Shown here: positions 34,915 through 43,984 of the stretch, piece by piece
Layout: every line of letters starts with the position of its first letter
Numbering within the stretch: position 1 is the first letter of the stretch
NCBI RefSeq assembly: GCF_900129395.1
Contig: NZ_FQVP01000004.1
Location: 496,001 to 560,000, forward strand
Direction: 5' to 3'
DNA: 64,000 nt
Source of the DNA: Pseudosulfitobacter pseudonitzschiae
GTDB lineage: Bacteria > Pseudomonadota > Alphaproteobacteria > Rhodobacterales > Rhodobacteraceae
The notes under the pieces: generated by a model
What the model was told of the DNA's origin: nothing
Database searches by the model: none
What the model saw: the letters and a program-made list of their open reading frames with translations, nothing else
Made by a program: the position numbers and the translations under genes

Positions 34915-35672
34915 CATCCGGTATTGATCATATCGCGGCGCAAACCTTTCACGGGCGCAAGGGGGCGATTGAAAACGCCTTTCGCTACTCGGTGGACTAT
35001 GTGCTGTTGGATGCCGAAGCCCCGGTGAAAGGCCCGTCCCTGTTCACCCGCAACGGGCGCGGGCTGGCGGCGTTGGACGATGTGGACCACGGCGGCGCAC
35101 CCGGTGACGGGCGCGGCGCGGCGTGGGTGCGCGATGTCCTGCGCCACTGGCAGGTGCCGAACGTGGTCAAGGTCGAACTGTTGGCGCAGCCGAAGCTGCT
35201 GGGGCACGTGTTCAATCCGGTCAGCTTCTGGCTCTGTCGCGGGGCCGATGGGGCGCTTTTGGCGGTGATTGCCGAGGTGACCAACACGTTCGGCGACCGC
35301 CACAATTATCTGATCCACCACGCCGACCATCGCCCGATCGCGCCCAGCGACCGGATGAAGGCGACCAAGATTTTCCATGTCTCGCCCTTTCAGCCCGTCG
35401 AGGGCGGATACGAGTTCCGCTTTGACATCCGCGACGACCGCATCGGGATCTGGATAGACTACAGCCGGGGGCAGGGCGGATTGATCGCCACGTTGACGGG
35501 CCGCCGTGCGGGCATGAGCAACGGGTCGATCCTGCGGGCGTTGCTGCGCCGCCCGTTCGGGTCGCGCAGGGTGCTGGCGTTGATTCACTGGCAGGCGCTG
35601 AAGCTGTGGGTCAAACAGGCCACCTATCGCGCCCGCCCCGCTCCGCCTGCCAAAGACGTGTCGCGGGGATGA
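34911..35672 (+). CDS. DUF1365 family protein (RSP_1090-like)
   Basis: The 253-residue protein belongs to DUF1365, seen as GHVFNPVSFWLC in the first half, then EVTNTFGDRHNYL and KIFHVSPFQPVEGGYEFRF. The family is found almost always next to an amine-oxidase-like flavoprotein and a cyclopropane-fatty-acid synthase, and is linked to fatty-acid modification, but its biochemistry is not known to me. Start and stop both lie in ATGA overlaps with neighbours, so the products are probably made in fixed ratio. Confidence 0.9.
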   Translation: MTSGIDHIAAQTFHGRKGAIENAFRYSVDYVLLDAEAPVKGPSLFTRNGRGLAALDDVDHGGAPGDGRGAAWVRDVLRHWQVPNVVKVELLAQPKLLGHVFNPVSFWLCRGADGALLAVIAEVTNTFGDRHNYLIHHADHRPIAPSDRMKATKIFHVSPFQPVEGGYEFRFDIRDDRIGIWIDYSRGQGGLIATLTGRRAGMSNGSILRALLRRPFGSRRVLALIHWQALKLWVKQATYRARPAPPAKDVSRG

Positions 35673-36901
35673 GCCGCGCGCCGCGCCTTCCGGCCTTTGC
35701 TGTGTTTGCGGCGCTGCTGGCGGCGGCGGGTCTGCCGATCTATATCCACGCGCCCAAGTTCTATGTCGATGAATACGGCGTGTCGCTGGGCGCGCTGGGG
35801 GCCGTGCTGTTCGGCTTGCGGTTGCTGGACGTGGTACAGGACCCGCTGTTCGGCCGGCTGGGCGACCGGCTGCGCGACAGGCGTGGGCTGGCGGTTGCGG
35901 TGGCCGCTGCGGTGATGGCGCTGGCGATGGTGGGGCTGTTCGCAGTGCCCCCGGTTGGGCCGCCGCTGCTGTGGTTCGCGGCGATGCTGACGCTGGTGTT
36001 CTCTGGCTTCAGCTTTCTCACGATAGTTTTCTATGCCCAGGGGGTTCTGACGGCGGATCGTCTGCAAGGTCAGGGCCACCTGCGGCTGGCCCGCTGGCGC
36101 GAGACGGGCGCGTTGCTGGGGGTTTGTGTTGCGGCGATTGCGCCGGTGGGGCTGGGGGTCTGGATGCAGTCGCCTTTTGCCGGATTTGCTGCGGGGTTTG
36201 CCGGCCTGGCGCTGCTGGCGGTGATGATGATGCGGCGCGAATGGTCAGGGGTGGGTTTGCCCGCCTCGACCGGATTGGGCGCGGTGTTGCGGGACGGGCT
36301 GGCGCGGCGGTTGTTGCTGATCGCCTTGCTGAATGCCGCTCCGGTGGCTGTCACCAGCACGCTGTTTCTGTTCTTTGTCGATGCGCGGCTGGACGAAGGT
36401 GGCAAGGAGGGGCCGTTGCTGTTGCTGTTTTTCCTTGCAGCGGCCTGTGCGGCGCCCGTCTGGGGAATTTTGGCCGAACGCCACGGTCCCAAGCCTGTGC
36501 TGCTGGCCGCGATGGCATTGTCGATCCTGTCGCTGGGCGGCGCGGTGTTTCTGGGCGCAGGCGACTGGGTGTGGTTTGCGGTGATCTGCCTTGCGTCTGG
36601 GGCGGCCCTGGGTGCAGATCTGACATTACTGCCCGCGATTTTTGCCGCGCGCATGGCGCAGATTTCACCGGGGGCAACGGACGGGTTCGGGCTGTGGTCC
36701 CTCGTGTCCAAGTTTACGTTGGCCTTTGCCGCAGTCACCCTGTTGCCCGCCTTGCAGTCCGCCGGGTTCGACAGCACCGGGGACAGCCCCGCTTCGGCGC
36801 TTACGCTGTTGGCGGTGTTATACGCGCTGGTGCCTTGCGGGTTGAAACTGTTCGCGATGGCATTGCTGATCGCAACACCGATCAGGGAGGCCTTGGCGTG
36901 A
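35669..36901 (+). CDS. MFS/GPH-type transporter
   Basis: The 410-residue membrane protein has about 12 hydrophobic helices and the signature RLLDVVQDPLFGRLGDRLRD of the glycoside-pentoside-hexuronide:cation symporter-like branch (MFS_2). The start at 35669 forms ATGA with the previous stop; a longer reading into DUF1365 is rejected. In R. sphaeroides the gene in this position (RSP_1089) is annotated as a sugar/cation carrier. Given the operon, a lipid-related substrate is at least as likely as a sugar. Confidence 0.83.
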   Translation: MSRAPRLPAFAVFAALLAAAGLPIYIHAPKFYVDEYGVSLGALGAVLFGLRLLDVVQDPLFGRLGDRLRDRRGLAVAVAAAVMALAMVGLFAVPPVGPPLLWFAAMLTLVFSGFSFLTIVFYAQGVLTADRLQGQGHLRLARWRETGALLGVCVAAIAPVGLGVWMQSPFAGFAAGFAGLALLAVMMMRREWSGVGLPASTGLGAVLRDGLARRLLLIALLNAAPVAVTSTLFLFFVDARLDEGGKEGPLLLLFFLAAACAAPVWGILAERHGPKPVLLAAMALSILSLGGAVFLGAGDWVWFAVICLASGAALGADLTLLPAIFAARMAQISPGATDGFGLWSLVSKFTLAFAAVTLLPALQSAGFDSTGDSPASALTLLAVLYALVPCGLKLFAMALLIATPIREALA

Positions 36902-37485
36902 CCGTTGCGCTGATATTGCTTGCCCTGATCCTGGCGTTGGTCTGGGCGCGCCGGCATTGGGGTGGCTTTGCCGCCCAGCGACCCAGCGATTATGCCGGTG
37001 CAAATGGTCCTGCCTTTGACCTGCGGACCCATCTGAACGGCCCGATGATCTGCGAGGGTGTGATTTACGGCCCCCTTGGCCGCGTCACCAGCCGCTTTCA
37101 AGCCCAGATCCAGGCCACATGGGATGGTGACACCGGCACGATGGAGGAATTTTTCACCTATGACGACGGCACCACCCAGTCCCGCGCCTGGGCACTGAGC
37201 TGTCACGCGGACGGTCATCTCAGCGCGACGGCGCAGGATGTGGTGGGCACGGCCCAAGGGATCACCGGCGGCCCGGCCTTGCAGATGCGTTACCGGATCA
37301 GATTGCCCGAAGCACAGGGCGGGCATGTTTTGCGCGCCGTGGACTGGATGTATCTGACGCCAAGCGGAACCATCACCAACCGGTCGCGGTTTTACAAACT
37401 GGGGATATGCGTGGCCGAACTGGTCGCCACCATCCGGCCCGCAGACGGCGCGGCACAGATCAGACTGACAGGGAGTACGACATGA
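36898..37485 (+). CDS. DUF3833 family membrane-anchored protein
   Basis: The 195-residue product starts at a GTG that overlaps the transporter stop (GTGA). It has an N-terminal hydrophobic segment of about 17 residues that could be an anchor or uncleaved signal, and then a beta-rich domain with DLRTHLNGPMICEGVIYGPLG and the late DWMYLTPSGTITNRS, typical of DUF3833. Function unknown; the family is recurrent in this operon and in related lipid loci. Confidence 0.83.
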   Translation: MTVALILLALILALVWARRHWGGFAAQRPSDYAGANGPAFDLRTHLNGPMICEGVIYGPLGRVTSRFQAQIQATWDGDTGTMEEFFTYDDGTTQSRAWALSCHADGHLSATAQDVVGTAQGITGGPALQMRYRIRLPEAQGGHVLRAVDWMYLTPSGTITNRSRFYKLGICVAELVATIRPADGAAQIRLTGSTT

Positions 37486-38210
37486 ATTGGCACGGCAAAC
37501 GTTATTGGCTGGTGGGCGCAAGCGACGGGCTGGGGGCGGCACTGGCCCGCAAGCTGAGCGCGCGCGGGGTCGAGGTGGTCCTGTCCGCCCGCTCCGAGGA
37601 CAAGCTGCGTGCGCTTGCCGACGATTTGCCGGGAAAAGCGTCCATCCAGACCGTTGATATTGCCGACCACGACAGCGTCAAGGAGGCCGCCAAGGCGGTG
37701 GGCCGGATTGACGGGCTGGTGTTGCTGGCGGGGGTCTACTGGCCGTTCGGGGCCAAGGAGTGGGACGCCGATCAGGCGGTTGCCATGGCCGACATCAACT
37801 TTACCGGGTTCATGCGTGTTCTGGGGCAGGTGGTGCCCGATTTTGTCGAACGCGACGCGGGGCATATCGTGATTACGTCCAGCCTGACCGGGTTTCGCGG
37901 CCTGCCCGGTTCCATCGGTTATACCGCCAGCAAGACGGCGACTATGTCGCTGGCGGAATGTATGCACGCCGATCTGCGCAAGACCGGCGTGTTGGTGCAG
38001 GTGTGCAATCCCGGCTTTATCAAGACGCAGCTGACCGACAAGAACGACTTTAAAATGCCGATGATCATGCAGCCCGAAGAGGCCGCACAGCATATGGTCG
38101 AGCACATGGAAACAGACCAGTTCAAGACCAGCTTTCCCTGGCTGTTCTCGTTGGTGTTTCGCGGCGCGAATTTCCTGCCGGACTGGCTGTATTACCGGAT
38201 TTTCAGTTAG
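37482..38210 (+). CDS. Short-chain dehydrogenase/reductase
   Basis: The 242-residue SDR has the cofactor motif LVGASDGLGAALA near the N terminus and the catalytic set Ser (ITSSLTGF), Tyr and Lys (YTASKTATMS). It is the last gene of the sigma-E operon and corresponds in position to RSP_1087. A late hydrophobic stretch (SFPWLFSLVFRGANFLPDWL) may allow membrane contact, which would suit a lipid substrate. The stop overlaps the convergent glutathione transferase gene by 4 bases. Confidence 0.9.
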   Translation: MNWHGKRYWLVGASDGLGAALARKLSARGVEVVLSARSEDKLRALADDLPGKASIQTVDIADHDSVKEAAKAVGRIDGLVLLAGVYWPFGAKEWDADQAVAMADINFTGFMRVLGQVVPDFVERDAGHIVITSSLTGFRGLPGSIGYTASKTATMSLAECMHADLRKTGVLVQVCNPGFIKTQLTDKNDFKMPMIMQPEEAAQHMVEHMETDQFKTSFPWLFSLVFRGANFLPDWLYYRIFS

Positions 38211-38824
38211 GGCAGCATACCCGCTGCACGCACCGCCTTGACCGAGGCGCGCGATTCCATCGCGGCCATGAACGCCGAGATACGCGGATAGTCTGCGGGG
38301 TTGACCTCATCGCCCTTCAGCCAGTTGCAGACCACGAACAGGTAGGGATCGGCCAACGACAAGGTATCGCCCATGACAAAGGGGCCTTTGATCGCGTGAT
38401 CTTCGACATAGCGTGCAGAGGCGGCCATTGTCTGCGGGACCTTGGCTTTCATGTCGTCAAAGCTGGATTGCTGGTCGGCCCAACGGCTGCCGCGCATCTT
38501 GTGGGCGTGGTTGATGTGCATGGTTGACGCCAGATAATACATCACGCTGCGCATGTGGGCTGCATCCAGCGGATTGGCGGGCACCAGACCGGCCTGCGGG
38601 GCGCTGGCGGCGATGTAGTCCAGCAGCGCGCCGGTTTCGGTCAGCATCTGGCCCTGTACCTCAAGCGTTGGCACGCGGCCTTTGGGGTTCTTGGCCAGAT
38701 AGGGTTCCTTGGTCTGCTCGGCGTCGGCAAAGCTGATCTTGGTGGTGGTATAGTCCAGCCCCGCCTCTTCCAGCGTGATGGCCACGGCAATCGAGATGGT
38801 GCCAGGGGCGTAATACAGATGCAT
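38207..38824 (-). CDS. Glutathione S-transferase family protein
   Basis: The 205-residue protein has the thioredoxin-like N-terminal domain (YYAPGTISIAVAITLEEAG, KGRVPTLEVQGQMLTETGALL with the cis-Pro and the Glu-Thr glutathione contacts) and an all-helical C-terminal domain. The Ser in the TISIAV loop resembles beta-class bacterial GSTs. It probably conjugates or reduces small electrophiles. It is convergent with the sigma-E operon and could contribute to the same oxidative stress setting, but no promoter evidence shows that. Confidence 0.9.
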   Translation of the reverse strand: MHLYYAPGTISIAVAITLEEAGLDYTTTKISFADAEQTKEPYLAKNPKGRVPTLEVQGQMLTETGALLDYIAASAPQAGLVPANPLDAAHMRSVMYYLASTMHINHAHKMRGSRWADQQSSFDDMKAKVPQTMAASARYVEDHAIKGPFVMGDTLSLADPYLFVVCNWLKGDEVNPADYPRISAFMAAMESRASVKAVRAAGMLP

Positions 38825-38845
38825 GATCGTGCCTTTCTGAAGGGG

Positions 38846-39499
38846 TCAAACGTGGGTTTGGGCGTGATGCCGGTCTGGATGCTCCAGATGCGGTACGGCA
38901 TTGAACAGGACCGGCGACCAGATCCCGCCGACCGGGAACAGCCGGTGCTGCGAGGTGTTCATGATCGCCAGCGCGAGATTGGCCATGGCGCGGATGTCCA
39001 ACCCCATGTGCTGACGCATCGCCATTGAAATCAGCCCGCCGGAGGTGACCACCAGCGCGGGACCGTCCCCTTCGGCGATCTCGGTCAACGCGTCGCTGAC
39101 GCGGGTTTCGAATTGTTCAAAGGTCTCGGGCACATTGACGATTTCGCCGTTCTGCCACGCAGCGAATACACGGGGCAGGTGGGCTGTGAATTCGGTCTGC
39201 TCGGTGGGGATCGGTATGCCCTGTTCGTCGCGCAGGGCGGCGGCCAGGTTGAAATATTCCAGCTCGTTCAGCCGTGCGTCGCGGATCGGAGTCAGCCCGG
39301 TCTCCATCGCGTCGGCGGTCTCGATATGGCGGCGCAATGTGCCGGTATAGAGCCGCATGTGGTGCTGGCCGGTGTCGCGCATATGGGCACCCAGCCAGGT
39401 GGCTTGTTGAAAGCCCAAGGGCGACAGACGGTCGTATGATTCTTCGTCGGTGGCACCGGAATTGGCCTGACCGTGGCGGATGAGAGTGATGTGGGACAT
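38846..39499 (-). CDS. Histidine phosphatase superfamily protein
   Basis: The 217-residue product has the phosphoglycerate-mutase-like catalytic motif LIRHGQANSG at residues 5-14, with the phosphorylated His in RHG, the downstream arginine region (LYTGTLRRHIETA) and the second catalytic His in VVTSGGLISMAM-like context. Substrate unknown. The start at 39499 is chosen because the motif begins at once and AAAGG precedes it; the longer upstream reading is rejected. The gene lies 22 bases before the GST gene in the same direction and may share its transcript. Confidence 0.87.
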   Translation of the reverse strand: MSHITLIRHGQANSGATDEESYDRLSPLGFQQATWLGAHMRDTGQHHMRLYTGTLRRHIETADAMETGLTPIRDARLNELEYFNLAAALRDEQGIPIPTEQTEFTAHLPRVFAAWQNGEIVNVPETFEQFETRVSDALTEIAEGDGPALVVTSGGLISMAMRQHMGLDIRAMANLALAIMNTSQHRLFPVGGIWSPVLFNAVPHLEHPDRHHAQTHV

Positions 39500-39654
39500 G
39501 ACAGCCTTTCGCGCTTTGGTGCTGTTGTAGGCGAGGGGCGCGGGCGTGGAAAGTGTCACGCTGCGCCGTGCACGAAATAACAGGCAGATGAAATATTGCT
39601 TGATCTCAAGTTGGGTTGAGGAATTAGACAGGTGATCGTCAGCAGGAGAAGACG

Positions 39655-41076
39655 ATGACCCAAACCACAGAAGCGATTCCCACGCAGGTGCCTGATGCTT
39701 ATGTGTCATGGCGCGAATTTCTGACCGGCGGACATACGGCATCGCTGTTTCTGGTCAGCCTTGCAGTGATGCTGCACGCCGCCGACAGCCTGATCGTGGC
39801 GACCATGCTGCCGTCGATCGTGGCCGACATCAACGGCGCGTCGCTGGTGGGGTTGTCGGTATCGCTTTATGAAATGGGGTCTATCGTGGCGGGCGCGGCC
39901 AGCGCGATCCTGACCATGCGCATGGGGTTGCGACACCCGATGGCGCTGGCAGCAGGGATGTTCGGGTTGGGCTGTCTGCTCAGTGCCGTCAGCCCGACGA
40001 TGGCGCTGTTTCTGGTCGGGCGCACGATGCAAGGGCTGGGCGGCGGCGGTATGGTGGCAATGTGCTTTATCGCCATCAGCGTGTTGTTCCCCCGCCGTTA
40101 TGCCGCGCGGGCGCTGGCCGTTGTATCGACGATCTGGGGCATTTCATCCTTTTTAGGGCCGCTTTTTGGCGGTGCCTTTGTGGCTTATGCGACCTGGCGC
40201 TGGGGGTTTGCATGCTTTGGCGCCGTGGCCTTTGGGCTCGGTGCGTGGATCTTCGTACGCCCGCAGAACGAACCGGCCCCGCAGCAAACCACGGACAGCG
40301 TGTTTCCGTTTCGCAGGCTGATGTTGCTGTGTCTCGCCATCCTTTTGATTGCCGCCAGCGGGGTCAGCATCGCACCCCTGCGCAGCGGTATGATGATCCT
40401 GTGCGGCATTGCTGCGCTGGTCCTGTTTCTGTGGCTGGACGCGCGTGCGGGCGACAGCCGGATGTTGCCTCGGCGGCCCTTTGATCTGCGCACGCCCATC
40501 GGGGCGGCACTGGTGATGATTGTCACGCTGTCCATGGCCACCATCGCGATTGCGGCCTTTGGCCCGTTGCTGATCACCGCGATTCATCACGCGCCCGCGT
40601 TGACCGTCGGTTACGTGGTCAGCTGCGGGTCGATCGGTTGGACCCTGGCCGCGATCCTTGTCAGCGGCTTTTCCGAACGGACAGACAGGCTGATGATCGC
40701 GCTGGGCATGGGGTTGGTGGCCGCCAGCGTGCCCGGAATGCTTTACGCTGTCCCTTACGGGCCGCTGTGGCTGATCGCGCTCGTTGCCCTGATTGAAGGG
40801 ATCGGCTTTGGCATGGCGTGGACCTTTGTCTTGCGCCGCACTGAAACATTGGCATCGGCGTCAGAGGTACAGCGCATCGCGGGTGCAATCCCGACGGTGC
40901 AGCGTTTGGGTTATGCGCTGGGTGCGGTCTATGTCGGGTTGGTGGCGAATGCGGCAGGCATTCTGACCATGACCACAGGATCAAGCGCAATACAGGTCGC
41001 CCAGTGGGTCTATGTCTCGTGCCTGCCGCTGGCCGCACTTGGGATGGTCGCAACGTTGGCCTTTGTGCGCAGATGA
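39655..41076 (+). CDS. MFS drug/metabolite transporter, 14-helix type
   Basis: The 473-residue protein looks like a DHA2-type MFS exporter: about 14 hydrophobic helices, VIATMLPSIVADINGA-like first loop (SLIVATMLPSIVADI), FLVGRTMQGLGGGGMV and the GISSFLGPLFGG motif. Substrate unknown. The start has CAGGAGAAG before it. It is divergent from the phosphatase gene across 155 bases, where CTCAA-N6-TTGAG occurs at 39605-39620, a weak operator candidate. No dedicated regulator gene is adjacent. Confidence 0.85.
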   Translation: MTQTTEAIPTQVPDAYVSWREFLTGGHTASLFLVSLAVMLHAADSLIVATMLPSIVADINGASLVGLSVSLYEMGSIVAGAASAILTMRMGLRHPMALAAGMFGLGCLLSAVSPTMALFLVGRTMQGLGGGGMVAMCFIAISVLFPRRYAARALAVVSTIWGISSFLGPLFGGAFVAYATWRWGFACFGAVAFGLGAWIFVRPQNEPAPQQTTDSVFPFRRLMLLCLAILLIAASGVSIAPLRSGMMILCGIAALVLFLWLDARAGDSRMLPRRPFDLRTPIGAALVMIVTLSMATIAIAAFGPLLITAIHHAPALTVGYVVSCGSIGWTLAAILVSGFSERTDRLMIALGMGLVAASVPGMLYAVPYGPLWLIALVALIEGIGFGMAWTFVLRRTETLASASEVQRIAGAIPTVQRLGYALGAVYVGLVANAAGILTMTTGSSAIQVAQWVYVSCLPLAALGMVATLAFVRR

Positions 41077-41197
41077 ACGGAGCGACTTCCATCGGAAACA
41101 TCAGTGGCGCAAATTCGGGTTCGGGCGTCGGGAATAGGAGTCCCGCAGCCGCGCGCGTCCTGATAGAAGGGGACGAGTGTTCTTGGAGGCAGCAGTG

Positions 41198-43963
41198 ATG
41201 TCGGATGTGGTGAAGTTTGTACTGGACGGACAAGAGGTTGAGGCCGAGGCCGGTCTGACCATCTGGGAAGTGGCCAATGGTCGCGGTCTGGTCATTCCGC
41301 ATCTGTGTCACAAACCCGCGCCCGGCTATCGCCCCGACGGCAATTGTCGTGCTTGCATGGTCGAGATCGAGGGCGAGCGGACACTGGCCGCGTCCTGCAT
41401 TCGCGAACCCAGCGAGGGTATGGTCGTTACCACCAATTCCGCCCGCGCCGAAACCGCGCGCAAGATGGTGGTCGAAATGCTGGTGACCGACCAGCCGGCG
41501 CAGGACGTCGCCCACGACAAATCCGCCCACCTGTGGGACATGGCCGCGCTGAACGGCGTGACCCACAGCCGTTTCCCCAAGCTGGAAGAAGGCCGTATTC
41601 CGCTGCTGGACGACAGCCATGTCGCGATGCGCGTGAACCTGGATGCCTGTATCCAATGCGGGCTGTGCGTGCGGGCCTGCCGTGAAGTGCAGGTGAATGA
41701 CGTGATCGGCATGGCCGGGCGCGGGCACGATGCCTATCCGGTGTTCGACATGGCCGACCCGATGGGGGACAGCACCTGTGTGGCCTGCGGTGAATGTGTG
41801 CAGGCCTGTCCGACCGGTGCCCTGATGCCTGCAAGCGTGGTGGACGCGGATCAGGTGGGCGACAGCGCCGATTTTGAGTCCGAGGTCGACAGCATCTGTC
41901 CCTTCTGCGGCGTCGGCTGCCAGATCAGCCTGAAGGTCAAGGACGGCAAGGTGAAATACGTCGAGGGCATCAATGGCCCCGCGAACGAGGGCCGCCTGTG
42001 CGTCAAGGGGCGTTTTGGCTTTGACTATATCCACCACGACCACCGCCTGACCAAACCGCTGATCCGCCGCGACCACGCACCCGCCAAGGGGCTGAACGTG
42101 GACCCGGACAACTGGCAGACCCATTTCCGCGAGGCGTCATGGGACGAGGCGCTGGATTTTGCCGCTGCCGGCATGAAGGGGCGGGGCCGTGAGGTGGCAG
42201 GCTTTGGCAGTGCGAAATGCACCAATGAAGAGGCGTACCTGTTCCAGAAGATGATCCGTCAGGGGTTTGGCCACAACAACGTCGATCACTGCACGCGGCT
42301 GTGCCATGCGTCGTCGGTGGCGGCGTTGATGGAGAATGTCGGCTCTGGCGCGGTGACCGCCACGTTCAACGAGATCGAGAACGCCGATGTGGCCATCGTG
42401 ATCGGGGCCAACCCGATTGAAAACCACCCCGTTGCGGCGACCTATTTCAAACAGTTCACCAAACGTGGCGGCAAGCTGATCGTGATGGACCCGCGCGGGC
42501 AGGCGTTGAAACGCTTTGCCAGCCACATGCTGCAATTCCGTCCGGGTGCAGACGTGTCGATGTTGAACGCAATCATGCACACGATTGTCGAGGAAGGGCT
42601 GTACGACCAGCAATACATCGACGCCTACACCGAGAACTGGGAGGCCGAGAAGGCGCATCTGAAGGATTTCAGCCCCGAGAAGATGGCGCCCATGTGCGGT
42701 ATCGACGCCGAGGTGCTGCGCGATGTGGCGCGGACCTTTGCCGGGGCCAAGGCCGCGATGATCTTCTGGGGCATGGGCGTGTCGCAACACATCCATGGCA
42801 CCGACAACAGCCGTTGCCTGATCTCGCTGGCGCTGATGACGGGACAGGTGGGGCGTCCCGGTTCGGGTCTGCACCCGCTGCGGGGCCAGAACAACGTGCA
42901 GGGCGCGTCCGATGCCGGGCTGATCCCGATGTTCCTGCCCGACTATCAGGACGTCACCGACGAAGGCGTGCGCCGTGCCTTTACCGAGGTTTGGGGCACC
43001 GAGGACTTTTCAGCCGAAAAGGGCCTGACCGTGACCGAGATCATGGACGCGGTGCACGCGGGCGACATCAAGGCGATGTACGTGCTGGGCGAAAACCCCG
43101 CCATGTCCGACCCCGACGTAGAGCACGCCCGCGACGCGCTGGCCAAGCTGGATCATCTGGTGGTGCAGGACATTTTCATCACCGAAACCGCGAACTATGC
43201 CGATGTGATCCTGCCCGCATCGGCCTTTGCCGAGAAATCGGGGACGGTGACCAACACCAACCGCCAGGTCCAGATGGGCCGCGCGGCTGTCGCGCCGCCG
43301 GGCGAGGCGCGCGAGGACTGGTGGATCGAGGTCGAACTGGCCAAGCGGCTGGGGCTGGGCTGGACCTATACCGGACCGGCGGACGTGTTTGCCGAAATGG
43401 CGCTGAACATGCCGTCGCTGGACAATATCACCTGGGACCGGCTTGAGACGCAGAACGTCGTGACCTATCCGTCGCTGTCACCCGAAGACCCCGGGCAGTC
43501 CATCGTTTTTGGTGATGGGTTCCCACGGGCCGAGGGGCGGGCGAAATTCACCCCTGCGGCGGTGATCGCGCCCGATGATGTGCCTGATGCCGAATACCCG
43601 ATGATCCTGACCACGGGGCGGCAGTTGGAACATTGGCACACAGGGTCGATGACCCGCCGCGCCACGGTTCTGGACGGGCTTGAGCCGGAAGCGAACTGTT
43701 CCCTGCACCCGTCTACCCTGCGCAAGCTGGGTGTGGCGGCGGGCGGGCACGTGCGCCTGACCACCAAACGTGGCAGCATCACCGTGATGGCCCGCGAGGA
43801 TCGTGCAGTTGCCCCGGATATGGTGTTCCTGCCCTTTGCCTATGTCGAGGCGGCGGCGAACATTCTGACCAATCCGGCGGTGGACCCCTATGGCAAAATC
43901 CCCGAGTTCAAATTCTCGGCGGTAAGGGTCGAGGCGGCCGATACGACGGTGGCCGCCGAATAG
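41198..43963 (+). CDS. Formate dehydrogenase-like molybdopterin oxidoreductase, alpha subunit with NuoG-like N terminus
   Basis: The 921-residue protein has an N-terminal 2Fe-2S domain (CHKPAPGYRPDGNCRACMVE), two ferredoxin 4Fe-4S motifs (CIQCGLCVRAC; CVACGECVQACPTGAL), a further cluster motif (ICPFCGVGCQISL), then the bis-MGD molybdopterin domains. The active-site residue is Cys369 in VDHCTRLCHASS, not selenocysteine. This is the FdhA/FdsA architecture, oxidising formate to CO2. No beta, gamma or FdhD gene is nearby, so it is either a stand-alone enzyme or uses partners coded elsewhere. A GGAGG site fixes the ATG at 41198. Confidence 0.9.
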   Translation: MSDVVKFVLDGQEVEAEAGLTIWEVANGRGLVIPHLCHKPAPGYRPDGNCRACMVEIEGERTLAASCIREPSEGMVVTTNSARAETARKMVVEMLVTDQPAQDVAHDKSAHLWDMAALNGVTHSRFPKLEEGRIPLLDDSHVAMRVNLDACIQCGLCVRACREVQVNDVIGMAGRGHDAYPVFDMADPMGDSTCVACGECVQACPTGALMPASVVDADQVGDSADFESEVDSICPFCGVGCQISLKVKDGKVKYVEGINGPANEGRLCVKGRFGFDYIHHDHRLTKPLIRRDHAPAKGLNVDPDNWQTHFREASWDEALDFAAAGMKGRGREVAGFGSAKCTNEEAYLFQKMIRQGFGHNNVDHCTRLCHASSVAALMENVGSGAVTATFNEIENADVAIVIGANPIENHPVAATYFKQFTKRGGKLIVMDPRGQALKRFASHMLQFRPGADVSMLNAIMHTIVEEGLYDQQYIDAYTENWEAEKAHLKDFSPEKMAPMCGIDAEVLRDVARTFAGAKAAMIFWGMGVSQHIHGTDNSRCLISLALMTGQVGRPGSGLHPLRGQNNVQGASDAGLIPMFLPDYQDVTDEGVRRAFTEVWGTEDFSAEKGLTVTEIMDAVHAGDIKAMYVLGENPAMSDPDVEHARDALAKLDHLVVQDIFITETANYADVILPASAFAEKSGTVTNTNRQVQMGRAAVAPPGEAREDWWIEVELAKRLGLGWTYTGPADVFAEMALNMPSLDNITWDRLETQNVVTYPSLSPEDPGQSIVFGDGFPRAEGRAKFTPAAVIAPDDVPDAEYPMILTTGRQLEHWHTGSMTRRATVLDGLEPEANCSLHPSTLRKLGVAAGGHVRLTTKRGSITVMAREDRAVAPDMVFLPFAYVEAAANILTNPAVDPYGKIPEFKFSAVRVEAADTTVAAE

Positions 43964-43984
43964 GCGGCTGCGGTACAGGTGGGA

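Noticed and set aside
42281-42330. Possible selenocysteine formate dehydrogenase
   Set aside because: The codon at the active-site position (42302) is TGC, cysteine; no in-frame TGA is present.
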